From the NCBI GenBank assembly GCA_900767875.1, contig CAAGAT010000073.1:1-32587 (forward strand): a stretch of 32,587 nt of DNA. The letters are read 5' to 3'. This DNA comes from an uncultured Sutterella sp. (GTDB taxonomy: Bacteria; Pseudomonadota; Gammaproteobacteria; Burkholderiales; Burkholderiaceae_F). Positions 15,482 through 22,786 of this stretch are shown one piece after another; the stretch's first letter is position 1, and each line of letters starts with the position of its first letter. The translations under genes and the position numbers were made by a program. A model generated the notes under the pieces. It was not told the DNA's origin. It searched no databases and saw nothing but the letters and a program-made list of their open reading frames with translations.

Positions 15482-15505
15482 AAAAAAAGGGGGCGAAAGC
15501 CCCCC
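15482..15505 (-). terminator. Terminator between acpP and fabF
   Basis: On the minus strand a six-pair GGGGGC/GCCCCC stem closes a four-base loop and is followed by seven T residues (15482-15488). It lies about 65 bases past the acpP stop and 50 before the fabF ATG. It probably reduces fabF transcription relative to acpP. Confidence 0.75.
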
Positions 15506-15568
15506 TTGACTCTTTTGTGCGCACGGCCCGAGCGCTTCGGTGCGGGGCCGTGGCACAGCGAAGAGGCA

Positions 15569-15808
15569 TTAGGCCTTGACGTTGGCCTGGATGTAGTCGA
15601 TCGCCTGCTGAACGGTGCGCAGATTTTCCTGCTGTTCGTCGGGGATTTCGATCTTGAAGGCGTCTTCGAGAGCCATCACGAGTTCAACCGTGTCGAGGCT
15701 GTCGGCGCCGAGGTCTTCGATGAAAGAAGCTTCGTTCTTGATGTCGGCTTCGTTCTTGCCAAGCTGTTCGGCGATGATCTGCTTGACTTTCTGTTCCAAA
15801 TCTTCCAT
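15569..15808 (-). CDS. acpP: Acyl carrier protein
   Basis: The 79-residue acidic carrier of growing acyl chains in fatty acid synthesis. The phosphopantetheine attachment Ser37 lies in the GADSLDTVELVMALE motif. Four-helix ACP length and sequence match throughout. GGAG is placed about 10 bases before the ATG. It lies between fabG and fabF, with hairpins on both sides, consistent with an abundant short transcript. Confidence 0.97.
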   Translation of the reverse strand: MEDLEQKVKQIIAEQLGKNEADIKNEASFIEDLGADSLDTVELVMALEDAFKIEIPDEQQENLRTVQQAIDYIQANVKA

Positions 15809-15843
15809 TTCCTACTCCGCGGAATTGTGTCTTTTTAAAGTGG

Positions 15844-15868
15844 AGCTCGCGCCGACGCGGCGCGAGCT
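15844..15868. promoter_or_regulatory. Perfect hairpin upstream of acpP
   Basis: AGCTCGCGCCG (15844-15854) and CGGCGCGAGCT (15858-15868) form a perfect 11-bp stem with a three-base loop, 36 bases before the acpP ATG. Neither side has a proper T-tract. It may stabilise the 5' end of the acpP mRNA or act as an attenuator between fabG and acpP. Confidence 0.5.
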
Positions 15869-15918
15869 GATAAAACGTTTTAATCGGGAGATTTTATCAG
15901 GCTTATAGCCCAAAAACA

Positions 15919-16674
15919 TCACCCCATGAACATGCCCCCGTTGACGTGCAAAACCGTGCCGGTGACGTATCCGGCGGGCTCTGAGGCCAGATAGAGCACG
16001 GCTGCGGCAATATCATCCGTTTTGCCGAGGCGTGCCGCCGGGATCTGTGCCTGAAGGCTCGTTTTGACGTCTTCGGGAAGGGCCGCCGTCATGTCGGTTT
16101 CGATGAAACCCGGGGCCACACAGTTGACCGTGACGCCGCGCGAGGCGACCTCACGGGCCACGGACTTGCTCATGCCCACCATGCCGGCCTTGGCGGCGGC
16201 GTAGTTGGCCTGACCGGCGTTGCCCATGGCACCGACGACCGAGCTCATGTTGATGATGCGCCCGTAGCGCTGCTTCATCATCGGACGCAGCGCGGCGCGC
16301 GTCAGACGGAACACGGCCGTCAGGTTCGTTTCGATCACCGCGTCCCAGGCTTCGTCCGAGAGGCGCATCGCGAGCATGTCGCGGGTGATGCCCGCGTTAT
16401 TGACGAGAATGTCGATGCGGCCGAATTCGGCCACGACCGCCTCCACGGCTTGCTTGCTCGCCTGCGCGTCCGTGACGTTGAGGACAATGCCGCGGCCCTT
16501 GCCCGCGAGCGCTTCGGTGATCTTGGCCGCGCCCGCTTCGGACGTGGCCGTGCCGATCACCGTGGCGCCGCACTCGGCCAGCGCCAGCGCGATCGCCTGA
16601 CCGATGCCGCGGGTGGCGCCCGTCACCAGGGCCACACGCCCGGCAAAGCTCTCGGAGGTGAAAAAGTTCTGCAT
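15919..16674 (-). CDS. fabG: 3-oxoacyl-ACP reductase
   Basis: NADPH-dependent reduction of 3-oxoacyl-ACP in the fatty acid elongation cycle. The 251-residue short-chain dehydrogenase has TGATRGIG for the dinucleotide, NNAGITRD, the catalytic Ser in INMSSVVG and Tyr158/Lys162 in ANYAAAKAG, and the FabG-typical PGFIETDM. AAGGAAC lies 9 bases before the ATG. It begins 36 bases after fabD in the fab cluster. Confidence 0.95.
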   Translation of the reverse strand: MQNFFTSESFAGRVALVTGATRGIGQAIALALAECGATVIGTATSEAGAAKITEALAGKGRGIVLNVTDAQASKQAVEAVVAEFGRIDILVNNAGITRDMLAMRLSDEAWDAVIETNLTAVFRLTRAALRPMMKQRYGRIINMSSVVGAMGNAGQANYAAAKAGMVGMSKSVAREVASRGVTVNCVAPGFIETDMTAALPEDVKTSLQAQIPAARLGKTDDIAAAVLYLASEPAGYVTGTVLHVNGGMFMG

Positions 16675-16710
16675 GGTGTTGTTCCTTTACAAAATTCGGT
16701 TGGCCCCGTC

Positions 16711-17646
16711 TTAGGCGGCCTTGAGCTGTTCGATCACGCTGCGAACGCTGGCCAAATCCGAGACGTTGAAGACGCTGATCGAGGGCTCGATGCGGCGCAC
16801 CAGGCCCGAGAGCACGCGGCCCGGGCCGCACTCGACGATGTGCGTGACGCCCATTTGGGCCATCTTGCGCACGCAGCCGGTCCACAGCACGGCGCTGGCG
16901 GCCTGGCGGGCCAGAGCGGCGCGGATTTCCTCGACGGCCTTGTGGCAGGAGACGTCCACGTTGGCCACAACATCGACCGCGGGCTCATTCATCGGGGTGC
17001 GGGCAAGTTCTTCGGCGAGCTTTTCGGCCGCGCTTTGCAGCAGCGAGCTGTGGAAAGGAGCCGAGACGGGCAGCACGAGGGCGCGCTTGGCCCCGGCTTC
17101 CTGTGCCAGAGCGCAGACGCGCTCGACGGCGCCCTTGTGACCGGCGATCACCACCTGCCCGGGGCAGTTGAAGTTGACCGCTTCGACGGCCTCGTTCTGC
17201 GCGGCCTTCTTGCAGATGTCGATCACCACCTCGTCGGTCAGGCCCAGGATGGCGGCCATGCCGCCCACGCCAACGGGAACAGCCGACTGCATGGCCTGCG
17301 CACGAAAGCGCACGAGGCGCACGGCGTTTTCAACCGTAAAGACGCCCGCGGCCGTCAGGGCCGTGTATTCGCCCAGGCTGTGGCCGGCCATCACTTCGGG
17401 CAGCGGGCCGCCCTCTTCTTTCCAAGCGGCAAAGACGGCGTAGCTGGCGGCCAGCAGCGCGGGCTGCGTGTTGACCGTCAGATTCAGATCCGTGTCGGGC
17501 CCCTGGGAAATCAGGGTGCTCAGCGGCTCGCCGAGCGCCTCATCGGCGCTTTTCATCACGGCGGCGGCCGCCGGCGACTCGGCGACCCAGTCGGCCATGC
17601 CGACCTTCTGCGAGCCCTGTCCGGGGAAAACAAACGCTAATTTCAA
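16711..17646 (-). CDS. fabD: Malonyl-CoA:ACP transacylase
   Basis: Transfers malonate from CoA to ACP, feeding the elongation cycle. The 311 residues match FabD. The N-terminal FPGQGSQ, the nucleophile Ser90 in GHSLGEY, the Gln/Arg region RFRAQAMQ and the catalytic His in VSAPFHSSL are present. The start codon is TTG, with GGAG seven bases upstream; the only nearby ATG runs into a stop after one codon. It follows fabH by 25 bases. Confidence 0.95.
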   Translation of the reverse strand: MKLAFVFPGQGSQKVGMADWVAESPAAAAVMKSADEALGEPLSTLISQGPDTDLNLTVNTQPALLAASYAVFAAWKEEGGPLPEVMAGHSLGEYTALTAAGVFTVENAVRLVRFRAQAMQSAVPVGVGGMAAILGLTDEVVIDICKKAAQNEAVEAVNFNCPGQVVIAGHKGAVERVCALAQEAGAKRALVLPVSAPFHSSLLQSAAEKLAEELARTPMNEPAVDVVANVDVSCHKAVEEIRAALARQAASAVLWTGCVRKMAQMGVTHIVECGPGRVLSGLVRRIEPSISVFNVSDLASVRSVIEQLKAA

Positions 17647-17671
17647 TTCATCACTCCAGTGTGCGTATCCG

Positions 17672-18667
17672 TTACCACTTCAAAAGGACGCTGCCCCAGG
17701 TCATGCCCGCGCCCACGCCCTGCAGCATCACCGTGTTGCCCGACTGAATGCGGCCGTTGCGCACGGCCCAATCCAGGGCGAGCGGCACGCTTGCCGCGGA
17801 CGTGTTGCCGTGCAGGTGCACCGTCTTGACGGTCTTTTCCGGCGGGATGCCAAGCTTTTCGGCGATCATCCCAATGATGCGGATGTTGGCCTGATGCGGC
17901 ACCCACACGTCCACATCTGCGGGCGTCATGCCCGCCATGGCGCAGACTTCCTCAAAGCTATCGGTCAGGGAACTGACGGCCAACTTGAAGACCTGACGGC
18001 CGTTCATGCGGATAAAGGGGCTTCCGACCACGCACCCGCCCTCGATGCGCGCGTCGCACGACAGGGTGTCGACCCCGAAGGAGCCGTCGGCGTGCATGCG
18101 GTGCGCGAGGATCCCCTCGCTCTCGCACGCTTCAATCACCACGGCGCCGGCGCCGTCGCCAAAGAGCACGCAGGTGGTGCGGTCGTTCCAGTCCAGAAGG
18201 CGGCTCAAAACTTCGGCCCCCACCACCAGGGCGCGCCTGTAGCCGCCGGTGCGAATCAGACCGTCGGCCACGCTCATGGCGTACACGAAGCCCGCGCACA
18301 CGGCCTGCACGTCAAAGGCCGCGCAGCCCTTGATGCCCAGGGTGTTTTGCAGCCGGCAGGCCATCGAGGGAAACACGCCGTCGGGCGTGGTGGTGGCCAC
18401 GATAATGAGGTCGATCGTCTGCGGGTCGATGCCGCCGCGCGCGAGGGCATCACGGGCGGCGTCCACAGCAAGCGTCAGGGTCGTTTCCCCTTCGCCGGCG
18501 ATGTGGCGGCACTCGATGCCGGTGCGGGTGCGGATCCACTCGTCGTTGGTTTCAACGCCGCGCACGGCAAGCTCGCGGGCCAGCGCCTCGTTGCTGACCG
18601 CACGGGCGGCCAGCTTGGAGCCCGTCGTCAGAACCCGGGTGTAAACACGGTCGGCGAAAGCGGTCAT
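17672..18667 (-). CDS. fabH: 3-oxoacyl-ACP synthase III
   Basis: Initiating condensing enzyme, joining acetyl-CoA with malonyl-ACP. The 331-residue product has the Cys-His-Asn triad: Cys124 in VCAGFVYAM, His in VPHQANIRI and Asn in LHGNTSAASVPLAL. TNDEWIRTRTGI is the usual FabH N-terminal block. The start is uncertain: ATG at 18667 lacks a close ribosome binding site, while a TTG three codons earlier has AGAGAA about 11 bases upstream. In most proteobacteria plsX comes immediately before fabH; here a terminator and about 400 bases without a gene precede it, so fabH should have its own promoter. Confidence 0.94.
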   Translation of the reverse strand: MTAFADRVYTRVLTTGSKLAARAVSNEALARELAVRGVETNDEWIRTRTGIECRHIAGEGETTLTLAVDAARDALARGGIDPQTIDLIIVATTTPDGVFPSMACRLQNTLGIKGCAAFDVQAVCAGFVYAMSVADGLIRTGGYRRALVVGAEVLSRLLDWNDRTTCVLFGDGAGAVVIEACESEGILAHRMHADGSFGVDTLSCDARIEGGCVVGSPFIRMNGRQVFKLAVSSLTDSFEEVCAMAGMTPADVDVWVPHQANIRIIGMIAEKLGIPPEKTVKTVHLHGNTSAASVPLALDWAVRNGRIQSGNTVMLQGVGAGMTWGSVLLKW

Positions 18668-19072
18668 GGTGGTCAAAGCTGAAAAATTCTCTTGAAGACA
18701 GTGGCCGGCGGATCGAACGACCGCGGCTATCGTTGTGTGCGCGGCCCCGAGAGCCGCGATCGTGTCGGCGGCGCTACCGCCCTTGATTTGCGCACCGATA
18801 TTAGCAAACGCCGGGCGCAAAAAAGGAGAATCGTCTTTAAGGACGATCCTCCTTTTCGAATTGCAATTATTTCCGCGGACCAATCCCGAAGCGGCGGCGC
18901 CTTAAAGAATGCTGCAGCGACTCTCAAAGGCCGGGGCGGCTTACCTGGGCTGCCGGATGCCTCCGACATTAACCGAGACATGGGGTTTTCGGCTGCGGTG
19001 CTTGACCCTTCAGCCTTCCCTTATTGAGCCGGTGCCTCGCGCGGGCCGTTGGAAAAAATCGACGACCGACGA
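18668..19072. other. Gap between fabH and rpmF where plsX is expected
   Basis: About 405 bases without a recognisable gene on either strand. No trace of the PlsX start (DAMGGD-type motif) or other PlsX motif is seen. It holds a strong hairpin terminator at 18819-18856. Open frames here have no family resemblance. A promoter for the fabHDG operon must lie between 18668 and about 18815 but I cannot pick a convincing one. Confidence 0.5.
18819..18856. terminator. Terminator downstream of rpmF
   Basis: AAAAGGAG and ATCGTC pair with GACGAT and CTCCTTTT, with small internal mismatches, across the loop near 18836. Six A residues on the left give a T6 tail on the minus strand. It separates rpmF from fabH and could also stop plus-strand transcripts. 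Confidence 0.75.
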
Positions 19073-19264
19073 TTACTCTTCGGAAGCGTCCTGCTTGGTC
19101 GTCACAACCTTCTTGCCGCGGTAGAAACCGTTCGGGCTGATGTGGTGACGGCGGTGCACTTCGCCGGTACCGGGTTCGACGGCCGTGGCCGGGTTGGAGA
19201 GGAAGTCGTGAGCACGGTGATTGCCGCGCTTGCTGGTCGATTTTTTGTTTTGCTGAACAGCCAT
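19073..19264 (-). CDS. rpmF: 50S ribosomal protein L32
   Basis: Small ribosomal protein of the large subunit, 63 residues. It begins MAVQQNKKSTSKRGNHRAHD and contains the strongly conserved GEVHRRHHISPNGFYRGKKVV. It is of the cysteine-free type. A short acidic tail (TKQDASEE) extends past the usual end. A consensus-like sigma-70 promoter lies about 150 bases upstream. The DUF177 (YceD) gene that usually precedes rpmF is not present here; the next gene upstream is on the opposite strand. Confidence 0.96.
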   Translation of the reverse strand: MAVQQNKKSTSKRGNHRAHDFLSNPATAVEPGTGEVHRRHHISPNGFYRGKKVVTTKQDASEE

Positions 19265-19560
19265 TTTTTAATACCCCACGTGGGTGAAAAGTTAACTTTT
19301 GTGTTTGAAGCATTCGCGCGGGCGGGCTTGCATCGGGCTCGGACGCACAAATCCTTTAAATTCAGCGACATGACGATACGGGTTTCTGCGAATGCAAACG
19401 CCTGCACGCACGTCGAACGCGCCATTATATTGATTGGAAAAGAAATTATCAACCTTTCTGGCCCCGTCCGGCGCGTTTTCGCTTCCGGGCGCCTGCCGGC
19501 GCCCCGCCGGGCCCGTCTGAGGCGCCCTGCGGTTGCGCCGGAGGCCTCCTAGGGATTACC
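19265..19560. other. Divergent intergenic region rpmF / asparaginase
   Basis: Nearly 300 bases. The rpmF side carries a strong minus-strand promoter. The asparaginase side is GC-rich with stacked hairpins: GGGCGCC/GGCGCCC with a four-base loop (19487-19504), GGCGC/GCGCC (19521-19525 with 19535-19539) and the palindrome GGAGGCCTCC (19540-19549) touching the ribosome binding region. No gene or known riboswitch is recognised. Confidence 0.45.
19424..19452 (-). promoter_or_regulatory. Sigma-70 promoter of rpmF
   Basis: On the minus strand TTGATA (19447-19452) and a perfect TATAAT (19424-19429) are separated by 17 bases. Transcription would begin near 19417, leaving a leader of about 150 nt before rpmF. 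Confidence 0.8.
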
Positions 19561-20583
19561 ATGAAGCCCTCAAAACCGGAGAGCTTACCGATGATCGACA
19601 AAAAAATTGTGGTCGTCGCCACAGGCGGCACCATCGCCATGAAGTATGACGAACAAAAGGGCGGCCTGGTGCCGGCCTGCACCGGCGAAGACCTGGCCGC
19701 GGCCGTGCCGGGCTTGGGCGAGATCGCCCCTCTCGAGTTCGTTCAGTTTACCAATGTGGCCTCGCCCGCGATGACCCCGCAGCTCATGTGGGAGCTGCAC
19801 TGCAAGCTCGAAGAAGTGCTCGCCCGCGACGATGTCGCCGGCGCCATCGTCACGCACGGCACGGACACCCTTGAAGAGACGAGCTACTTTCTCGATCTGC
19901 TGCACACAAGCGACAAACCCATCGTGACGACCGCGGCCATGCGCGGGGCCGACGAAGCCGGTCCCGACGGTCCCATGAATATTTACTGCGCCGTCAAGAC
20001 GGCCGCGAGCCGCGAGGCCGTCGACATGGGCGTGCTCGTGTGCCTCAATGAAACGCTGCACGCCCCGGGTGAAGTCATGAAGACGCACTCGGCCAACCCG
20101 GCGACCTTCGAGTCGCCCTGGTGGGGCCCGGTGGGCTATGTGGATCCGGACCGTGTGGTGATGCGCCGCAAGCCCCTCGGGGTCGTGCGCTTTGCCCCCA
20201 AGGCCCTGACGGCGCGCGTGGACGTCGTCAAGGCGATGACGGGCGTCGGGCGCGAATACGTTGACTTTGCCGTCTCGCAGGGCTGCAGGGGCATCGTGAT
20301 CGAAGGCTTCGGGCGCGGCAACGTACCGCCGGCGATGACCGCAGGCCTTGCCGACGCCGTCAAGGCGGGCGTGGCGGTGGTTCTCACCACCCGCACGCCG
20401 GGCGGCCGCGTGCTCGACGTCTACGGCTACCCGGGTAGCGTCACGGACACGCGCAATGCCGGCGCGGCCATGGGCGGCGAGATCTCGGCGGCCAAGGCCC
20501 GCCTCAAGCTCATGATCATCCTGTCCGAACACCCCGAACTGGCCAAGGATCGCGACGCGCTCGAGCGCCTCTTTGACGTCTGA
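19561..20583 (+). CDS. L-asparaginase family protein
   Basis: Probably hydrolyses L-asparagine to aspartate and ammonia. The 340-residue protein has both threonine motifs: ATGGTIAM with the nucleophile near residue 21, and THGTDTLEETSYFLDLL with Thr101-Asp102. NVASPAMTP and the Lys-containing VMKTHSANPATFES region are also family features. No signal peptide is seen, so it is cytoplasmic. ATG at 19561 has AGGG upstream; an internal ATG at 19591 has GGAGAG at good distance and gives a more typical 330-residue protein, so the start is open. It is followed after 76 bases by the eIF2B-like gene, perhaps as one transcript. Confidence 0.85.
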   Translation: MKPSKPESLPMIDKKIVVVATGGTIAMKYDEQKGGLVPACTGEDLAAAVPGLGEIAPLEFVQFTNVASPAMTPQLMWELHCKLEEVLARDDVAGAIVTHGTDTLEETSYFLDLLHTSDKPIVTTAAMRGADEAGPDGPMNIYCAVKTAASREAVDMGVLVCLNETLHAPGEVMKTHSANPATFESPWWGPVGYVDPDRVVMRRKPLGVVRFAPKALTARVDVVKAMTGVGREYVDFAVSQGCRGIVIEGFGRGNVPPAMTAGLADAVKAGVAVVLTTRTPGGRVLDVYGYPGSVTDTRNAGAAMGGEISAAKARLKLMIILSEHPELAKDRDALERLFDV

Positions 20584-20659
20584 CGACTCTTGCAGAGATC
20601 GCTTTGCGAGGGGGCCCTACAATAAGGGCAATCACCCCTCCCCATTCGGAGCGCCGCTT

Positions 20660-21724
20660 ATGCCACAAAGCTATTGCCTGACGGACGAAGGTCTGAAAAT
20701 CCGCAACTGCCGCAATCTGCAGGAAGACGAGCACGTTTGCTTTACCTCGATCAATCCCGTGGCTCAGGCTCTGCGTGATTTTCTCGTGAGCGGCCCCGGG
20801 CTTGTGCCCGGCATCGCCGTGGCGGGCGTATGCCTGCAGGCGCAGACCTATCTGAACATCTACTCGCCCGACGCCTTTTACTACACCCTGCACGAAGCGG
20901 TGCCGGCCATCAAGGCCGCCCGGCCCTCGTGCATTTCCCTGACGCGTGCCGCCGCCGCGGTACAGCGCCTGGTGAGCGATTTGGTCGGCAGCCGAGCCGA
21001 GCCTCGAGAGTGCATCCGCGCCATGCACCTGCTGCACGACGTGCTGTGCGAGCAGATCGACGAGACCGAAGCGCAGATCCGCACGGTGCTCGACAAAACG
21101 CTGCCGCGCGAGGGCGCCATTGCCGCCAGCGGCGCCTTCAGCGCCCTGCATTCGGTCTCCTCGGGCACGCTGTGCGCCATGCTTGCGGCCCGGCGCAACA
21201 CAGGCAGGGGCACGCCCCTCGTCTACAGTCCCGTGGGACTGCCGCTCACCGAAAACATCTACACCGTTCGAGAACTGCTCGCGGCCGGGTGCCCGGCGCA
21301 GCTTACGAGCGACGCGACCCTGCCCAACGTCATGCTGCGCAGCGACATCAAGGCCGTGTGCCTGATGGCCACGCACGTGTGCGCCAACGGCGACGTGCTC
21401 GCCTTTGCGGGCGCCACCGGGGCGGCGGTGCTGGCCAAGGAACTCGGCGTTCCGGTTTACGTGGTCGTCTACCCCTACTGCTTTGACGCGAGCTACGCCA
21501 CGGGCGAGGATGTGCCCTCGGACCCGGCGGGGCTTTCCCCCTACGACACCACGGTCACGCCGACGGTTTTGGAGCCGGACAACGACCTGGTGCCGCGCGC
21601 GTGGATCACGAGCTACGTCACCGGCCACGGCGTGGTGAGCTCGAGTGCCGATCTCAAGCCATTCATGGACACGGCCGACGCGGTGATGCTCGCCGCCCTG
21701 GAAGCCGTGCACCACAGGCTTTAA
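20660..21724 (+). CDS. Divergent eIF2B/MtnA-fold protein, catalytic residues absent
   Basis: A 354-residue protein of the eIF2B alpha/methylthioribose-1-phosphate isomerase fold. ARPSCISLTRA (near 87), YSPVGLPLTENIYTVRELLAAG (near 189) and CANGDVLAF (near 241) line up with the MtnA blocks. In MtnA and ribose-1,5-bisphosphate isomerases the catalytic Cys lies in an HCN-type motif and the Asp in GADRI. Here these are HSV (164-166) and ATH (237-239), and the NKIGT motif after NGD is AFAGA. Isomerase activity is therefore unlikely. ATG at 20660 has GGAG upstream. It may be a ligand-binding or regulatory relative; function unknown. Confidence 0.65.
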   Translation: MPQSYCLTDEGLKIRNCRNLQEDEHVCFTSINPVAQALRDFLVSGPGLVPGIAVAGVCLQAQTYLNIYSPDAFYYTLHEAVPAIKAARPSCISLTRAAAAVQRLVSDLVGSRAEPRECIRAMHLLHDVLCEQIDETEAQIRTVLDKTLPREGAIAASGAFSALHSVSSGTLCAMLAARRNTGRGTPLVYSPVGLPLTENIYTVRELLAAGCPAQLTSDATLPNVMLRSDIKAVCLMATHVCANGDVLAFAGATGAAVLAKELGVPVYVVVYPYCFDASYATGEDVPSDPAGLSPYDTTVTPTVLEPDNDLVPRAWITSYVTGHGVVSSSADLKPFMDTADAVMLAALEAVHHRL

Positions 21725-21745
21725 CGCGCTGGGAGAGCAGACGCG

Positions 21746-21769
21746 AGACCCCGCCAAGGCGGGGTCTTT
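21746..21769. terminator. Terminator between the converging eIF2B-like and SIMPL genes
   Basis: AGACCCCGCC (21746-21755) and GGCGGGGTCT (21758-21767) form a perfect ten-pair stem with two bases between. The T-tail on the plus strand is short. Confidence 0.7.
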
Positions 21770-21780
21770 GCGTTTAGCCG

Positions 21781-22608
21781 TTAGGGGTGCGGTGCGCTCT
21801 CACGCGGCTCGGGGCGCGGAGCCTTGGGCGGCTTGACGCGCTTGGGCGGTTCGGCCTTGATGCGCACCTTGGCCGTCAGGCTGCGCGTGAGCGTCGTTAC
21901 GCCCGCGTCGAACACGGGCAGGGCCGTGCTGGCCTCGGCGCCGTAGGCTTGGGCACGCATCAGGTCGGCGTTGACGCGATAGGGCACGGCGCGCGTGTAT
22001 GCCGCGTTGTGAAAGTCGATCGACTCAAAGCTCACACGAGCGTGCGGACCGTTCAGATTCTCGGCGATCGCCGCAGCCTGCTCGCGCAGACTCTCGATCA
22101 CGTCCTTGACGAGCCGCTTCTGCACCGATTCGCGGGCCGCTCCGCTTACCTGAAACCCCACGTGGTCAAAGGCAAAATACTTCTGGGCGGTCTGCACGAA
22201 GCCGGCGGCCTGATTGACATCCTTGAGCGTCACCGAGACGGTCTGGCGCACCTGCCAGGCGGCGATGCGGCTCGCCTCTCCCTCCTTGGCCTCGGTGTAG
22301 CGCGGAGTGCTCGTCAGCGACAGGGTCTTCATTTCGGCCTGCGGGTACTGCGTCTTGAGGGCCTTCAAACCGTCGGCGGCCTTTTGCACCGCGGCTTGGG
22401 CGGCGCCGCTCACATCCCGGCTTTCCTCGAGCACGTAAAGTTGCACGACGGCCTCGTCGTTGTCCACCTCGACGCTGGCGGTCACGGGTAGCGTCACGAG
22501 GGTGCCCGGCTCGGGAAGCTGCGTCTTGGGGGCGGCGGCAAAGACGCTGCCGGCGGCAAAAACGGCCGCGCACAGCGCGGCGATGAGGGCGGATTTGGTT
22601 TGGGTCAT
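21781..22608 (-). CDS. Periplasmic SIMPL (DUF541/YggE-like) domain protein
   Basis: A 275-residue exported protein. The signal peptide spans about residues 1-24 (cut near VFAAA). The body matches the SIMPL family: VTASVEVDNDEAVVQLYVLEE near residue 42, the alternating SLTSTPRYTE and VRQTVSVTLKDV blocks, and an AEN-containing helix near 185. The C-terminus is a Lys/Pro/Arg-rich tail. AGGAG lies 8 bases before the ATG. Relatives such as E. coli YggE are linked to oxidative stress, but the biochemical role is not settled. It stands alone on the minus strand. Confidence 0.8.
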   Translation of the reverse strand: MTQTKSALIAALCAAVFAAGSVFAAAPKTQLPEPGTLVTLPVTASVEVDNDEAVVQLYVLEESRDVSGAAQAAVQKAADGLKALKTQYPQAEMKTLSLTSTPRYTEAKEGEASRIAAWQVRQTVSVTLKDVNQAAGFVQTAQKYFAFDHVGFQVSGAARESVQKRLVKDVIESLREQAAAIAENLNGPHARVSFESIDFHNAAYTRAVPYRVNADLMRAQAYGAEASTALPVFDAGVTTLTRSLTAKVRIKAEPPKRVKPPKAPRPEPRESAPHP

Positions 22609-22722
22609 AAGCGCTCCTGGGCAATGAGGTTGATCACGTTTGCAAGTGCGTTAATCATCGCAAAACCCGGGCCAAAGGAGCGTCAGCAATTGTTTCAGCC
22701 GATTACGTTTTTTCCCGAGTGT

Positions 22723-22762
22723 AAAAAGGCCGTGCGGCCAACCGAAGTTCGCCGCACGGCCT
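22723..22762 (-). terminator. Terminator of the ccm operon
   Basis: On the minus strand AGGCCGTGCGGC (22751-22762) pairs with GCCGCACGGCCT (22727-22738), a perfect 12-pair stem, followed by five T residues. It lies 25 bases past the ccmI stop. Confidence 0.9.
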
Positions 22763-22786
22763 GGGGGGACGCAAAGAGCCTGGGCC

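Noticed and set aside
18692..19027. 111-codon plus-strand frame in the fabH-rpmF gap
   Set aside because: It runs through the terminator hairpin and has no recognisable similarity, ribosome binding site or neighbour logic.
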